From Mycobacterium basiliense (GTDB taxonomy: Bacteria > Actinomycetota > Actinomycetes > Mycobacteriales > Mycobacteriaceae), in NCBI RefSeq assembly GCF_900292015.1, contig NZ_LR130759.1:4526001-4590000 (forward strand): a stretch of DNA of 64,000 bases, in the 5' to 3' direction. Under the pieces are notes generated by a model. That model searched no databases, had not been told where the DNA came from, and saw only the letters and a list, made by a program, of their open reading frames with translations. Of this stretch, positions 1 to 9,439 are shown piece after piece. Every line of letters begins with the position of its first letter. The stretch's first letter is position 1. The position numbers and the translations under genes were made by a program.

Positions 1-48
1 TAGCCGTGCCAACGACGATCGTCGCGCCGTGTACCCCGCATCGAACTA

Positions 49-666
49 GTGTGCGATAGACTCACGGCCGTGGCGTTCGCGGTACAGGGCTCGCTATTCG
101 AACACAACGAGCGCAGACAGCTGGGCGGGGGCGCCTTCCTGGACGTCCGTGCCAACTGGCTCAAAGACGACGACGACCTGCTGGAGGCACTGCTGACCAC
201 AGTGCCATGGCGCGCCGAACGGCGGCAGATGTATGACCGCGTAGTCGATGTGCCCCGCCTAGTGAGTTTCCACGACCTGACGATCGAGGACCCACCGCAT
301 CCGCAGCTGGCGCGGATTCGGCGGCGACTCAACGACATTTACGGTGGCGAACTGGGTGAACCGTTCACCACCGTCGGGCTGTGCTGCTACCGAGATGGCT
401 CCGACAGCGTCGCCTGGCACGGCGACACCATCGGCCGTAGCAACACAGAAGACACCATGGTGGCGATCGTGAGTCTGGGCGCTACCCGCATCTTCGCGCT
501 GCGCCCGCGCGGCGGCGGGCCGTCTTTACGCCTCCCGTTGGCTCATGGCGATCTGCTGGTGATGGGTGGATCGTGCCAGCGCACCTGGGAGCACTCGGTA
601 CCCAAGACCTCGACGCCCGCTGGCCCGCGGGTCAGCATCCAATTCCGGCCGCGCGACGTGCGGTAG
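49..666 (+). CDS. AlkB-like 2-oxoglutarate/Fe(II) dioxygenase (Rv1000c-like)
   Basis: A 205-residue protein with the AlkB core. The iron ligands are H124 and D126 in WHGD and H182 in TWEHS. The 2-oxoglutarate and substrate arginines are R194 and R200 in RVSIQFR, an R-x5-R motif. Family members oxidatively demethylate alkylated DNA or RNA bases, using 2-oxoglutarate, oxygen and Fe(II). Length and context match M. tuberculosis Rv1000c. The start is GTG at 49; an in-frame GTG at 70 is an alternative. It converges on the lipoprotein gene downstream. The enzyme class is clear; the substrate (DNA, RNA or protein) is not shown by the sequence. Confidence 0.85.
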   Translation: MCDRLTAVAFAVQGSLFEHNERRQLGGGAFLDVRANWLKDDDDLLEALLTTVPWRAERRQMYDRVVDVPRLVSFHDLTIEDPPHPQLARIRRRLNDIYGGELGEPFTTVGLCCYRDGSDSVAWHGDTIGRSNTEDTMVAIVSLGATRIFALRPRGGGPSLRLPLAHGDLLVMGGSCQRTWEHSVPKTSTPAGPRVSIQFRPRDVR

Positions 667-688
667 GCGTCAGCGTAGGCAGCAAGCC

Positions 689-1354
689 CTAGCCGAGCAC
701 CGCAGTCACCGCTTTGACGAGCAAGTCGCGGGCGCGATTGGTGTCCACCGGCGCGACCTGCTGACCGGGCACCACAAGCGGATTGGCGATGACGTTCACC
801 TGGTAGTCGCCGGATTGCGCCGAATAGTCGTAGAGCTCGCCGGTATGAGCCGACCCGTCGACCAGCGCCTGCAGCACACGGTGCACGCCGCGCGTTTGCA
901 CACCCTCGATGTGGGGAGCCTCGATCACCTCGATGCCACCTCGCACGCCCGCGCCGGAAAACGCGACCTTGGCGCATTCCTCCCCTGGGTCGTTGGACGG
1001 CAGCGCCTGCGAGGTCTCCACCGCGATCACGACGAACCGATTGCCGTTGCCCTCGGCCGAGACGGCGGCCATATTGCCCTCAAGGCCGGCTGGCAGCTGA
1101 GGCCCCAGCGCGGCCTTTGCGCAATTCGCCGGATCAAACCTCAGACCTTCGGGCAGCTTTCGAGCAGCAAAGAATTGCGGATCGATCGCCCTGGGGGGGA
1201 TTTCGCTGACCTTGAACTCGGGTCCGAAAGTCGACTTCACCTCGGCAACGTTGGCGATGTCGGGCGGTCGCGACTGCGAGGCACCCGGGGAACACCCGGC
1301 CAGCAGGCACACCGATCCCAGCACGAGTACCACCTTGGACACCGTCGCCACCAT
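689..1354 (-). CDS. Secreted lipoprotein (Rv0999-like), downstream tandem copy
   Basis: A 221-residue protein with a signal peptide ending in the lipobox LAGC, so it should be diacylated on the cysteine and anchored outside the plasma membrane. The rest is a single soluble domain with no catalytic motif I recognise. I chose ATG at 1354; a TTG two codons upstream also reads in frame. It lies 15 bp downstream of a second lipoprotein of nearly equal length and similar layout. Both share a motif of the type PP-x-Y/F-E/K-V near the N-terminus, a central I-x4-P-x-I-x-GVQT stretch and a C-terminal DLLVK motif. They look like a tandem duplication. The position matches Rv0999. Function unknown. Confidence 0.75.
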   Translation of the reverse strand: MVATVSKVVLVLGSVCLLAGCSPGASQSRPPDIANVAEVKSTFGPEFKVSEIPPRAIDPQFFAARKLPEGLRFDPANCAKAALGPQLPAGLEGNMAAVSAEGNGNRFVVIAVETSQALPSNDPGEECAKVAFSGAGVRGGIEVIEAPHIEGVQTRGVHRVLQALVDGSAHTGELYDYSAQSGDYQVNVIANPLVVPGQQVAPVDTNRARDLLVKAVTAVLG

Positions 1355-1369
1355 ACCCAACCCGGCAAC

Positions 1370-2047
1370 CTAGCTGCGCAACGTCGACACCGTTTTGACC
1401 AGCAGATCAGCGGCGAACTGCGGTGCCAGCGGCGCACCCATGGACCCCGGATCGGTGGTAAGCGTGGTGAACGCGTAGTACGCGCCCAAATAGGCGATGA
1501 ATGTATATGCTTGCGTGGCGATTTCGGCGCCGGACTCCACCGATGTGCGGATGTCGGCCACCATGCCCAGTGTTTGAACACCGTCGATGCGCGGGGGCTG
1601 GGTAAGACGAATGCTGGCCGTCGTGTGCGGGTCGGACATGGTCCACTGTGCGCATTCGGCAACCAGATTGCCGTCGAGAGCTGCTGGGCCTGTCGACACA
1701 GCCACCACCACCGCATCGATGATGCCCCCCGCGCCGGAGCCCGACACCCCTTGTGCGGACTGGTCAACTCCGCTGCCCAGGTCGGCAAGCGAGCCGCATG
1801 GTGCCGGCGTGGCCGTCGCATCGCCGTCCAATCGCCAGATCACCCTTGGCGAGACCCCGCCGCGCAAGCCGCTGGTCACCTCATAGTCTGGCGGCAGCTC
1901 GCGACCGACTCTTTTGATGTTGGCGGGGTTGACGGTTGCCGGACCAGCCGACGAGGATACCGGCGCCGGCGCCGACACCGGTGTCGGCACGTGCCCACAC
2001 GCAGCCACCAGGGCCGTCGCTATCAGGCCGATCCGAAACGGCCGCAT
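1370..2047 (-). CDS. Secreted lipoprotein, upstream tandem copy
   Basis: A 225-residue lipoprotein with a hydrophobic signal and lipobox VAAC, followed by a Pro/Ala/Ser-rich linker (residues 20-40) and a soluble domain. It has the same order of motifs as the next gene: a GVQT segment near residue 145 and a C-terminal DLLVKT, with a string of small residues between. It starts at ATG 2047 and is probably co-transcribed with the second copy, 15 bp away. I do not recognise an enzymatic function. A role in cell-wall binding or presentation is only a guess from its location. Confidence 0.75.
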   Translation of the reverse strand: MRPFRIGLIATALVAACGHVPTPVSAPAPVSSSAGPATVNPANIKRVGRELPPDYEVTSGLRGGVSPRVIWRLDGDATATPAPCGSLADLGSGVDQSAQGVSGSGAGGIIDAVVVAVSTGPAALDGNLVAECAQWTMSDPHTTASIRLTQPPRIDGVQTLGMVADIRTSVESGAEIATQAYTFIAYLGAYYAFTTLTTDPGSMGAPLAPQFAADLLVKTVSTLRS

Positions 2048-2109
2048 GACCGTTCATATCACGACAACCGCGCAGCGCCGCGGAACTTGACGGCCCGGCG
2101 CACACGCCA

Positions 2110-3156
<1,047 letters not shown>

Positions 3157-3209
3157 TTATGGCGTAGCCGGCCGCCGCGGCAACAAGTCAGGCACTAGCC
3201 TGACTTGTA

Positions 3210-3956
3210 ATGGACATCAGCCGGGATCCGCTCGAGACCACGCGTGGCCTGCTCGATACGCCGGCCGTACTGCGACACGGCTTCCTCGACGTGTTGGGTG
3301 AATCGACAAGTTCGCCGGTACCGACGTTTGCCCAACGGGCGATGAACAGCCGGTTCGTCGCAACCGTGTACGAGCGCCTATGGCGTCCGGCGTCCTTCTA
3401 TCTCGCCAGTGGTGTCACCACACGGGCCGAGCAGCATCGGGCGGCGGCGTCGTTGCGGCTGTCGTCCGCGCACAGCTTGCTCGATGTCGCCTGTGGGCCA
3501 GGAAATTTCATCTCGCCCCTGACCCAGTACCTGCCGGCTGGAAGCATCGCGGTGGGGCTCGACATCTCCGAACCCATGCTCACTCGGGCCGTCATGGACA
3601 ACAGCGGACCGCAGACGTGTTACGTCCGCGGCGACGCCCGCATCCTGCCCTTCGACAACGAAACATTCGACGCCGTCTGTTGTTTCGGCGCGCTGTACCT
3701 GATGCCTGAGCCATTCCGGATCGCCCACGAGATGGTACGGGTATTGCGGCCCGGCGGCCGAATCGCGATCCTGACCAGCTATTCCGGACAAGCAACGCCA
3801 ATCCGGAAGGCACTGAACGCAACCGCCACCCTCATCGGACTCACCATGTTCGACCGAGGTAGCTTTGTCGACCTGTTCGCACTGGACGGTCTGGTTGACA
3901 TCAACCAACAGGCTCAACGCGCACTGCAGTTCGTCGCCGCGGCAAAACCCGAGTGA
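3210..3956 (+). CDS. Class I SAM-dependent methyltransferase
   Basis: A 248-residue protein with the class I methyltransferase fold. Motif I is LLDVACGPGN (residues 90-99), an acidic end of strand 2 follows (GLDIS), then a GDAR segment and the post-motif VLRPGGRI. The first 80 residues precede the Rossmann core and probably shape the acceptor site. It resembles the UbiE/small-molecule methyltransferases common in mycobacteria. The acceptor cannot be told from sequence. It is divergent from the acetyltransferase gene and, as I recall, has no counterpart at this point in H37Rv, so it marks one edge of the accessory block. Confidence 0.8.
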   Translation: MDISRDPLETTRGLLDTPAVLRHGFLDVLGESTSSPVPTFAQRAMNSRFVATVYERLWRPASFYLASGVTTRAEQHRAAASLRLSSAHSLLDVACGPGNFISPLTQYLPAGSIAVGLDISEPMLTRAVMDNSGPQTCYVRGDARILPFDNETFDAVCCFGALYLMPEPFRIAHEMVRVLRPGGRIAILTSYSGQATPIRKALNATATLIGLTMFDRGSFVDLFALDGLVDINQQAQRALQFVAAAKPE

Positions 3957-3980
3957 CGCCGGTGGTGGCGTAGCCACGCA

Positions 3981-4232
3981 TTATGACGCGACCTGGCAAA
4001 CACCGAGGAGTCTGACCACCGGCGTGCCGGCTTCATACTCCAAGACCCACGGATCGGCGCCGCTAAGCGGTTCGGATGTGAGTTTGATCATCACCGGTTG
4101 CTGAGCCCGCCGGGACATCTGTGTGCAATCGACCTGGAACAACCGGTAATCACCGCCATGCCGAATGGCTAGCGAAAAGCCGGGCTCGACGGATTCCACG
4201 GGCACCTTTTGCAGGTAATACTTCGTGCTCAT
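3981..4232 (-). CDS. Small hypothetical protein
   Basis: An 83-residue protein read from ATG 4232, beginning MSTKYYLQKV. An upstream in-frame start at 4280 would add a low-complexity arginine-rich lead that looks non-coding. The composition is typical of a small soluble beta-rich protein, with two cysteines and no membrane segment. It converges on the methyltransferase gene. I do not recognise it. Codon bias and absence of a better frame support it as real, with moderate confidence. Confidence 0.5.
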   Translation of the reverse strand: MSTKYYLQKVPVESVEPGFSLAIRHGGDYRLFQVDCTQMSRRAQQPVMIKLTSEPLSGADPWVLEYEAGTPVVRLLGVCQVAS

Positions 4233-4374
4233 GCCAACGACATTAGGACTCTCGCGGCCCGCAGTCCTGCGGCGAAACACGGTCTTAGCAAACGTTCAGG
4301 TGAATATTGGAAGATCATCAGGCTTCCCGCCGCTTCGTTATCGTTTCGACGCATCCTCGCTGCTCGGTGGGCTA

Positions 4375-4931
4375 GCTTGCGGGCGGCGACCAGGACGGGC
4401 CCTGGTCGGTGCGAGCTTGAATGACCCGTTCTATGCGCCAAGTTCAGCTTTGCAGGTTGCTGAAAGATGTAGCGAGGAAAGCCTTTTGGGCATCGTCGCG
4501 CGGTTGTACATGCTGGTAGACGATGTAGAGATGCTGCAGGGAAGCATCGGCTCAGGGTATTGGCCGCCGCGGGCGGTGATGGGCCACCCCGTCAGCGCGG
4601 CACGCTTGTAATCCAGCAGGGCGCGCCACATTCGGTCGCGGTCGGGTGGCTCGAACACCGTGAGGTCCCGAACCAGCTGCAGTGCCGGTGCGCCTTCGTT
4701 GCGCGCCTGACCGTCTTCGGTATTGATCTGGCTCCACAATGCCGAAACCATGAAGCGGACGAAGAACGCGTAGACGAATCCGATTACGCCGTAAGCGAAT
4801 CGGGTGGCATCGTTGTGCGCATCCTCGGCGAGTTGCGGAAAGCGCCGTCGTACGAAGTTCTTTGTGAGCACCGCACCACCCGCGATGACCGCCACGAGCC
4901 CGATCAAGTGCAGCCACGGTGGGATGTTTGA
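4375..4931 (-). pseudogene. Broken DUF4239-type membrane protein
   Basis: Three consecutive frame segments read as one decayed protein. From 4931 the frame gives IPPWLHLIGLVAVIAGG and then FAYGVIGFVYAFF, the two hydrophobic segments typical of DUF4239 membrane proteins, but no start codon lies in place before an upstream stop. Near 4560 the sensible frame shifts by one base (into ASLQHLYIVYQ), runs to SNLQS and meets TGA at 4446-4444. The same frame continues past the stop with RVIQARTDQGPSW before a TAG at 4374-4372. The C-terminal membrane half is absent. The frame without the shift gives a Ser/Thr-rich tail unlike the family. Confidence 0.7.
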
Positions 4932-5059
4932 TCACCAACCAGCGACTCGCCAGTCCACTCCTCCAAAACAACGCAGCGTGGACACGCAGTCCGGCATTTC
5001 GACTTTAGGCGCCGTTCGCCAGTAGCGTTCACCATCATGCTCGACAACATGGCCGCGCG

Positions 5060-5590
5060 GTGACAATCGCGGGGTTTGTCCTCGGGATCGTCGCGACGGT
5101 GCTTGCGGCGGCGTCGCTTACCTGGCAGGTGGTCGCGCGCCGCAGCCTTCGGCCCACGCTCACGCCCATCGTCGGCTTGCTGACTCCCGACGGGTTGGTG
5201 CTCCACGACGCCGGCCGCGACGTGTCCGAATCCCTGGCCGCCGCCGCGGGGAAACTGCCGTCCGGCCCGTTCTTCATCGGCGTCAACGTGGTCAACACCG
5301 GGCGCTCACCGTTGCGTGTCGCCCGATGGGCCATCCGCGCCGATCCGGGTGGCACGTCCCTGCTTCCGGTCGATCCGGCGATCGGCGGGACCAAGGTGCC
5401 GCACGAGATACCGCCGGGCGCGAGCGCGATCTTCTTCACCGAGCTGCACCGAGCGCACCGCTTCGCCGAGGCCGCCCAACGCGTGGCGAATCAACCGCCG
5501 CGCATTGTGCTCACCGTGTCCACGGGCGACCGGAGCTACGCAACCAACCCCGTGGCGCCGGCATTGTTCTTGCTCGGGTCACAAACCTGA
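5060..5590 (+). CDS. Hypothetical protein with one N-terminal membrane anchor
   Basis: A 176-residue protein starting at GTG 5060. Residues 3-25 form a hydrophobic helix, followed by a basic stretch (VARRSLRPTL), so the protein is probably membrane-anchored. The remainder is predicted beta-rich, with a conserved-looking NVVNTGRSPLRV segment similar in character to immunoglobulin-like or small outer domains. No catalytic motif is visible. It stands alone between a pseudogene and a long non-coding stretch. Function unknown. Confidence 0.6.
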   Translation: MTIAGFVLGIVATVLAAASLTWQVVARRSLRPTLTPIVGLLTPDGLVLHDAGRDVSESLAAAAGKLPSGPFFIGVNVVNTGRSPLRVARWAIRADPGGTSLLPVDPAIGGTKVPHEIPPGASAIFFTELHRAHRFAEAAQRVANQPPRIVLTVSTGDRSYATNPVAPALFLLGSQT

Positions 5591-6024
5591 TTGCCGACCA
5601 GCGTCCTGACCCGCTCCACTGAGTCGGAGAGCCGGGGGGACAACCGACAAGCTCCGGTTAGCAAAGAGAACGCACGACCTCACCGCGCGGTCACCTGGTT
5701 GGTGATATCGAGTCCGGCACCTGGGTCATTGCATCCGGCCTCGTTGGTGGCGTCCGGACTGCTACTCGCCCGCCCGGGTGGGCGACGCAGTCCCCAAACG
5801 GGTCTCACCGTGAGATGCCGCCGAAGTGCTTTTTGCGACTTTTCACCACGTTGGAGATCTGGGATTGATCTTTATGGGCGCTATCGAGCCAGTCAGGAAA
5901 TCTCAACTTTGACCGGTTTTCTCTGGTTGCCACCGCAATTGGGCCTGCGGCTGTACCCTCAGCTGCGCTGTATGAATTTCTCTCATGTTATCCCAGGTGA
6001 GCGGTGCGGAAGGGATAGTTGTCG
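5591..6024. other. Gene-free stretch upstream of the PPE pseudogene
   Basis: About 430 bases without a convincing gene. A reading frame of 145 codons crosses it but has no ribosome site and shuffled composition, so I left it out. The last 200 bases are less GC-rich (runs such as gtgctttttgcg), which fits the former promoter region of the PPE gene. A ribosome site, gaagggatag, lies 9-18 bases before its ATG. Confidence 0.5.
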
Positions 6025-6713
6025 ATGAGCTTTTTCGTGTTGCCGCCGGAGATCAATTCGGCGCGAATGTTCGCTGGCGCAGGATCGACTCCCATGTTGG
6101 AGGCCGCGGTTGGCTGGAATACGTTGGCTTCCGAACTCGATTCGGCAGCGCAATCGTTCTCCTCGCTCACCTCGGGGTTGGCCGCGCAGGCATGGCAGGG
6201 GCCCGCCGCCAAGGCGATGCTGGCCGCCGCCGCACCGTATGCGGAGTGGTTAAGCACGGCGGCAATCCACGCATCTGGTGCCTCGGCACAGGACGTGGCC
6301 GCGATGGCCGCATACCACAGCGGAGCGGCGGCGGCCGCCGCTCAATTGGTCTCACCCGCCGCCTCCGCGCTGCCCAACTACGGCTACGGCAACGTCGGTC
6401 AGGGCAACGTCGGCTTGTTCAACAACGGCACGCTGAACTTCGGGATCAGCAACATCAGCCCAACTTCACCCCCACCGACCCGATCACCCTGTTCGGCGGG
6501 TTGGGCATCGCCAACAACGGCCTCAACAACGTCGGCATCGCCAACATCGGCGCCACCAACACCGGCCTACCCCTGCCCGGGTTGGGATTGCTCGGCGTGG
6601 GCAAGCACGGCACCTTCAATCAAGGCTTCTTCAACACCGGCAACCACAACCTCGGCGCATTCCTCAACGGCGACAACCTCATCGGCATCGGCCCCTTACA
6701 CATCAGCAGGTAA
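6025..6713 (+). pseudogene. PPE-MPTR gene with internal deletion and frameshift
   Basis: The gene starts at ATG 6025 with MSFFVLPPE and keeps the PPE signature, including the W-x-G motif AWQGPAAK. After the segment [15 protein letters not shown] it jumps directly to [15 protein letters not shown]. In intact PPE proteins some 50-60 residues lie between these two segments, so an in-frame deletion removed part of the PPE helix bundle. Repeats of the MPTR type (N-x-G-x-G-N) follow. Near 6455 the frame shifts by one base, and the other frame continues the repeats ([16 protein letters not shown]) to a TAA at 6711. The product is unlikely to be functional. Confidence 0.8.
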
Positions 6714-6872
6714 CTGCGGGTCTGGGTACGGCTACGCCGGGCTCAATCCTGCGGCCGCGACCGAGAATTGGCCGTTGGCCGGGCCGGCGGAATCCAGCAC
6801 CCGCCGGGATCGATTCGGGCCGAGACAGGACCTCCGATTCGTCCCGAGAGTGGCTGCCCAACGCGATTCTTG

Positions 6873-8345
6873 CTAGACGAGCACGTGCACCGAGTCTCGG
6901 TAGGCCTCGAGCAGTCTGAGCCATAGTTCGCTGACGGTGGGAAAGCACGGCACCGCATGCCAGAGCCGATCGAGCGGAACCTGCCCGGCGACCGCGATCG
7001 TCGCCGCGTGCAGCAGCTCGGTCACGCCCGGGCCGACCAGGGTCACACCGAGTAGGCGTCCTTGGTCGACGTCGACCACGATGCGCGCCCGGCCCCGGTA
7101 TCGGTCGGCGTAGAGATTGGCTCCCATCACCCCATCGCCGATTTCGACATCCACGGTCTTGACCCGGCGCCCGGTCTGCGCCGCCTGCTCCGCCGTGAGC
7201 CCCACCGCGGCGGCCTCGGGGTCGGTGAAGAACGCCTGCGGCACCGCGTGATGGTCGGCGGTAGTCGCGTGCGCCCCCCACGGCGCGGTGTCCAACTCCG
7301 TACCCGCGGCGCGGGCACCGATGGCCGCACCGGCAATGCGCGCTTGATACTTGCCCTGATGGGTCAGCAGCGCACGGCGATTAACGTCGCCGGCGGCGTA
7401 GAGCCAACCGTCGGTAACGGCTTTGACTCGGCAGGTGTCGTCAACTTCGAGCCAACTGCCGGGTACCAGTCCGACGGTTTCCAAACCGATGTGGTCGGTG
7501 AGCGGCGCGCGACCGGTGGCAAAGAGTATCTCGTCGGCCTCGAGCTCGGTGCCGTCGTCCAATGCGATGGCCACCGGGCAATAGGGGTAAGCCCGGCTAA
7601 GTTCACGAACTGCCACACCCATCCGCACGTCCACACCCGCGTCGGCGAGTCCCTTGCCGACCAGCTCGCCCACGAAAGGCTCCATCCGGGACAGCAGCCG
7701 AGATCCTCTCGCCAGCAAGGTCACCTTTGAGCCCAATCCTTGCCAGGCCGTGGCCATTTCGACAGCGACGCCGCCACCTCCGACGACGGCGAGCCGGTTC
7801 GGGACGTCGCTGCTGTCGGTGGCTTCGCGGTTGGTCCACGGTCGGGCCTCGGTAAGACCGGGTAGGTCGGGCAGTGCGGGCCGGCTGCCGGTGCAGACGA
7901 CCACCGCATGCCGGACGGCCAGCACCACCTCCCTGCTGCTGGGTGTGGTGACGACTACTCGGCGCGGTCCGTCCAACCGTCCATGCCCGCGTATCAGGGT
8001 CGCGCCAATGCCCTCCACCCAGTCGGCTTGGCCGGTGTCGTCCCAGTCATTGACGTAGCGGTCGCGGCGGCCGAAGACAGCGGCCGCATCAATCGACCCG
8101 TTGGCCGCTTCGCGGGCGCCATCGATTCGGCGGGCATCGGAGATCGCGATGACTGGTCGCAGCAACGCCTTGCTGGGCACGCAAGCCCAGTACGAGCATT
8201 CCCCTCCGGTGAGTTCGCGCTCGACCACTGCCACGCTCAGACCCGATGCTCGGGCCCGGTCGGCGGCGTTCTGTCCGACCGGCCCCCCGCCGAGCACCAC
8301 GACGTCGTATTCGTGTTGCTGGTCCCTGTCCTGGTCCATGGCCAT
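6873..8345 (-). CDS. FAD-dependent pyridine nucleotide-disulfide oxidoreductase
   Basis: A 490-residue class I flavoprotein reductase of the lipoamide dehydrogenase/mercuric reductase superfamily. The FAD loop is GGGPVG (residues 19-24), and the redox-active pair is C50/C55 in [11 protein letters not shown], followed by an NAD(P)H loop [11 protein letters not shown]. The second FAD motif is YAAGDVN. The C-terminus has [11 protein letters not shown] where dehydrogenases have a His-x-His-Pro-T motif, so the catalytic base region is divergent. I chose ATG 8345, which has AGGATC upstream; a TTG lies two codons before. It resembles Rv0794c-type oxidoreductases more than Lpd. The physiological disulfide or quinone substrate is unknown. 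Confidence 0.85.
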   Translation of the reverse strand: MAMDQDRDQQHEYDVVVLGGGPVGQNAADRARASGLSVAVVERELTGGECSYWACVPSKALLRPVIAISDARRIDGAREAANGSIDAAAVFGRRDRYVNDWDDTGQADWVEGIGATLIRGHGRLDGPRRVVVTTPSSREVVLAVRHAVVVCTGSRPALPDLPGLTEARPWTNREATDSSDVPNRLAVVGGGGVAVEMATAWQGLGSKVTLLARGSRLLSRMEPFVGELVGKGLADAGVDVRMGVAVRELSRAYPYCPVAIALDDGTELEADEILFATGRAPLTDHIGLETVGLVPGSWLEVDDTCRVKAVTDGWLYAAGDVNRRALLTHQGKYQARIAGAAIGARAAGTELDTAPWGAHATTADHHAVPQAFFTDPEAAAVGLTAEQAAQTGRRVKTVDVEIGDGVMGANLYADRYRGRARIVVDVDQGRLLGVTLVGPGVTELLHAATIAVAGQVPLDRLWHAVPCFPTVSELWLRLLEAYRDSVHVLV

Positions 8346-8485
8346 GCTCAACGATCCTTTCGGCTCCGTGAGAGCGGGAGTGCCACTTCACTCACGTTGC
8401 GGGCCTGCCGAGACTAGTTTGCGTGCTGCCATCGCTCGAAGGTGCGGCGGTGGTGGTGCGTCGAGGAGAGTGAAGATTACTGCAT

Positions 8486-8536
8486 TATTTCGTGTTGCTG
8501 CCGCCCAAGGTCAATTGGGCACTCATGCTCGCCGGG
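8486..8536 (+). pseudogene. Relic of a PPE gene start
   Basis: A short frame reads FVLLPPKVNWALMLAG, matching the first residues of PPE proteins (compare [16 protein letters not shown] in the broken gene at 6 kb). A purine-rich gaggagag lies upstream at the distance of a ribosome site. The initiating codon is lost and the frame degenerates after about 17 codons. Confidence 0.6.
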
Positions 8537-8557
8537 TGCCACGCGTATGGCGATCGG

Positions 8558-9406
8558 TTAAGGGGTCACCACCACCTCGTGGAAACCGGACTGGAAACTG
8601 GACATCGGCGCCCGCGCTGACCCGGGCGGCGCCGCCCCGTCGTTCAACGACACCGGGTTCGGCTCACGGGCGAAGAACGCACTTGGGGTGTCGCCGAAGG
8701 TCTTGCGGAACACATGGATAAACGCGCTGGGTGTGGACCAGCCGCATTGGTGGGCGACGGTCGTTACCGAGGTTCCCTCGGCCAGGAGAACGAGCGCGTG
8801 GTGCAACCGCAGCTGGGTGCGCCATTGCGGGAATGTCATGGCGAGGTCGGCGCGAAAAAGACGAGAAAGGGTTCGGTCGCTTGCGCCGACCACACGGCCA
8901 AGTTCGACGAGGGTGCGGGTGTCGCCGGGATCGGCGCGCAAGAGGGCACAGACTACTCGTAACAGCGGGTTCGTCGGCGTCGGCACATAGAGTGGCTGCT
9001 CGGGCGAGGCGAGCAACTGGTCACGCAGGACGGCAAGCAGTCGCGTCCTTTCCGGGCTGTCGATGGCACTGAGGGTGCACGCGGCAATGACCTCGCGCAG
9101 CAGGGGGCTGACTGTTAAGACCGTCGGAGCTGTTAGTCCGAGCGGGTTGTCCGATGCTGGCAGGCCCAGCAGGTGCAGCTTGGTTTGTCCATAAGCGCGG
9201 TGCTCGTGGTCAATGCCTGCGGGAATCCAGATCGCCCTGGTTGCCGGCGCGACCCAGGCCCCCTGGCTGGTCGTGACGGCGAGGACCCCGCTCCCGGCGT
9301 AGACGATCTGATGATCGTCGTGGTGATGCAGATCGATGGTCTCGCCCGGCGCCAGTCGCTGCGTGCGAGTGGGCGCAACCGATTCGTGGCGGATTTTCGA
9401 CATCAT
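8558..9406 (-). CDS. AraC-family transcriptional regulator with cupin sensor domain (NimR-like)
   Basis: A 282-residue regulator. Residues 15-90 form an N-terminal cupin-like sensor with HHHDDHQIVY, and residues 160-260 carry two helix-turn-helix motifs of the AraC type, ending in TPSAFIHVFRKTFGDTPS. It starts at ATG 9406, only 33 bp from a divergent MFS transporter gene. This is the layout of NimR/NimT in E. coli, where the regulator controls a drug-efflux transporter, and of many AraC/MFS pairs. The short AT-rich spacer holds an inverted repeat that could be its operator. The inducer is unknown. Confidence 0.88.
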   Translation of the reverse strand: MMSKIRHESVAPTRTQRLAPGETIDLHHHDDHQIVYAGSGVLAVTTSQGAWVAPATRAIWIPAGIDHEHRAYGQTKLHLLGLPASDNPLGLTAPTVLTVSPLLREVIAACTLSAIDSPERTRLLAVLRDQLLASPEQPLYVPTPTNPLLRVVCALLRADPGDTRTLVELGRVVGASDRTLSRLFRADLAMTFPQWRTQLRLHHALVLLAEGTSVTTVAHQCGWSTPSAFIHVFRKTFGDTPSAFFAREPNPVSLNDGAAPPGSARAPMSSFQSGFHEVVVTP

Positions 9407-9409
9407 TTG

Positions 9410-9421
9410 TCATTTTAATGA
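9410..9421. promoter_or_regulatory. Inverted repeat between divergent AraC and MFS genes
   Basis: TCATT-TT-AATGA is a perfect 5-bp inverted repeat in the only AT-rich patch of the 33-bp spacer. It sits where an operator controlling both promoters would lie. Assignment to the regulator is inference. Confidence 0.4.
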
Positions 9422-9439
9422 AAGCCTGCCAGGACGTCG

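Noticed and set aside
5591..6028. 145-codon plus-strand frame upstream of the PPE pseudogene
   Set aside because: No ribosome site, no recognisable domain and overlapping the PPE promoter region; probably non-coding.
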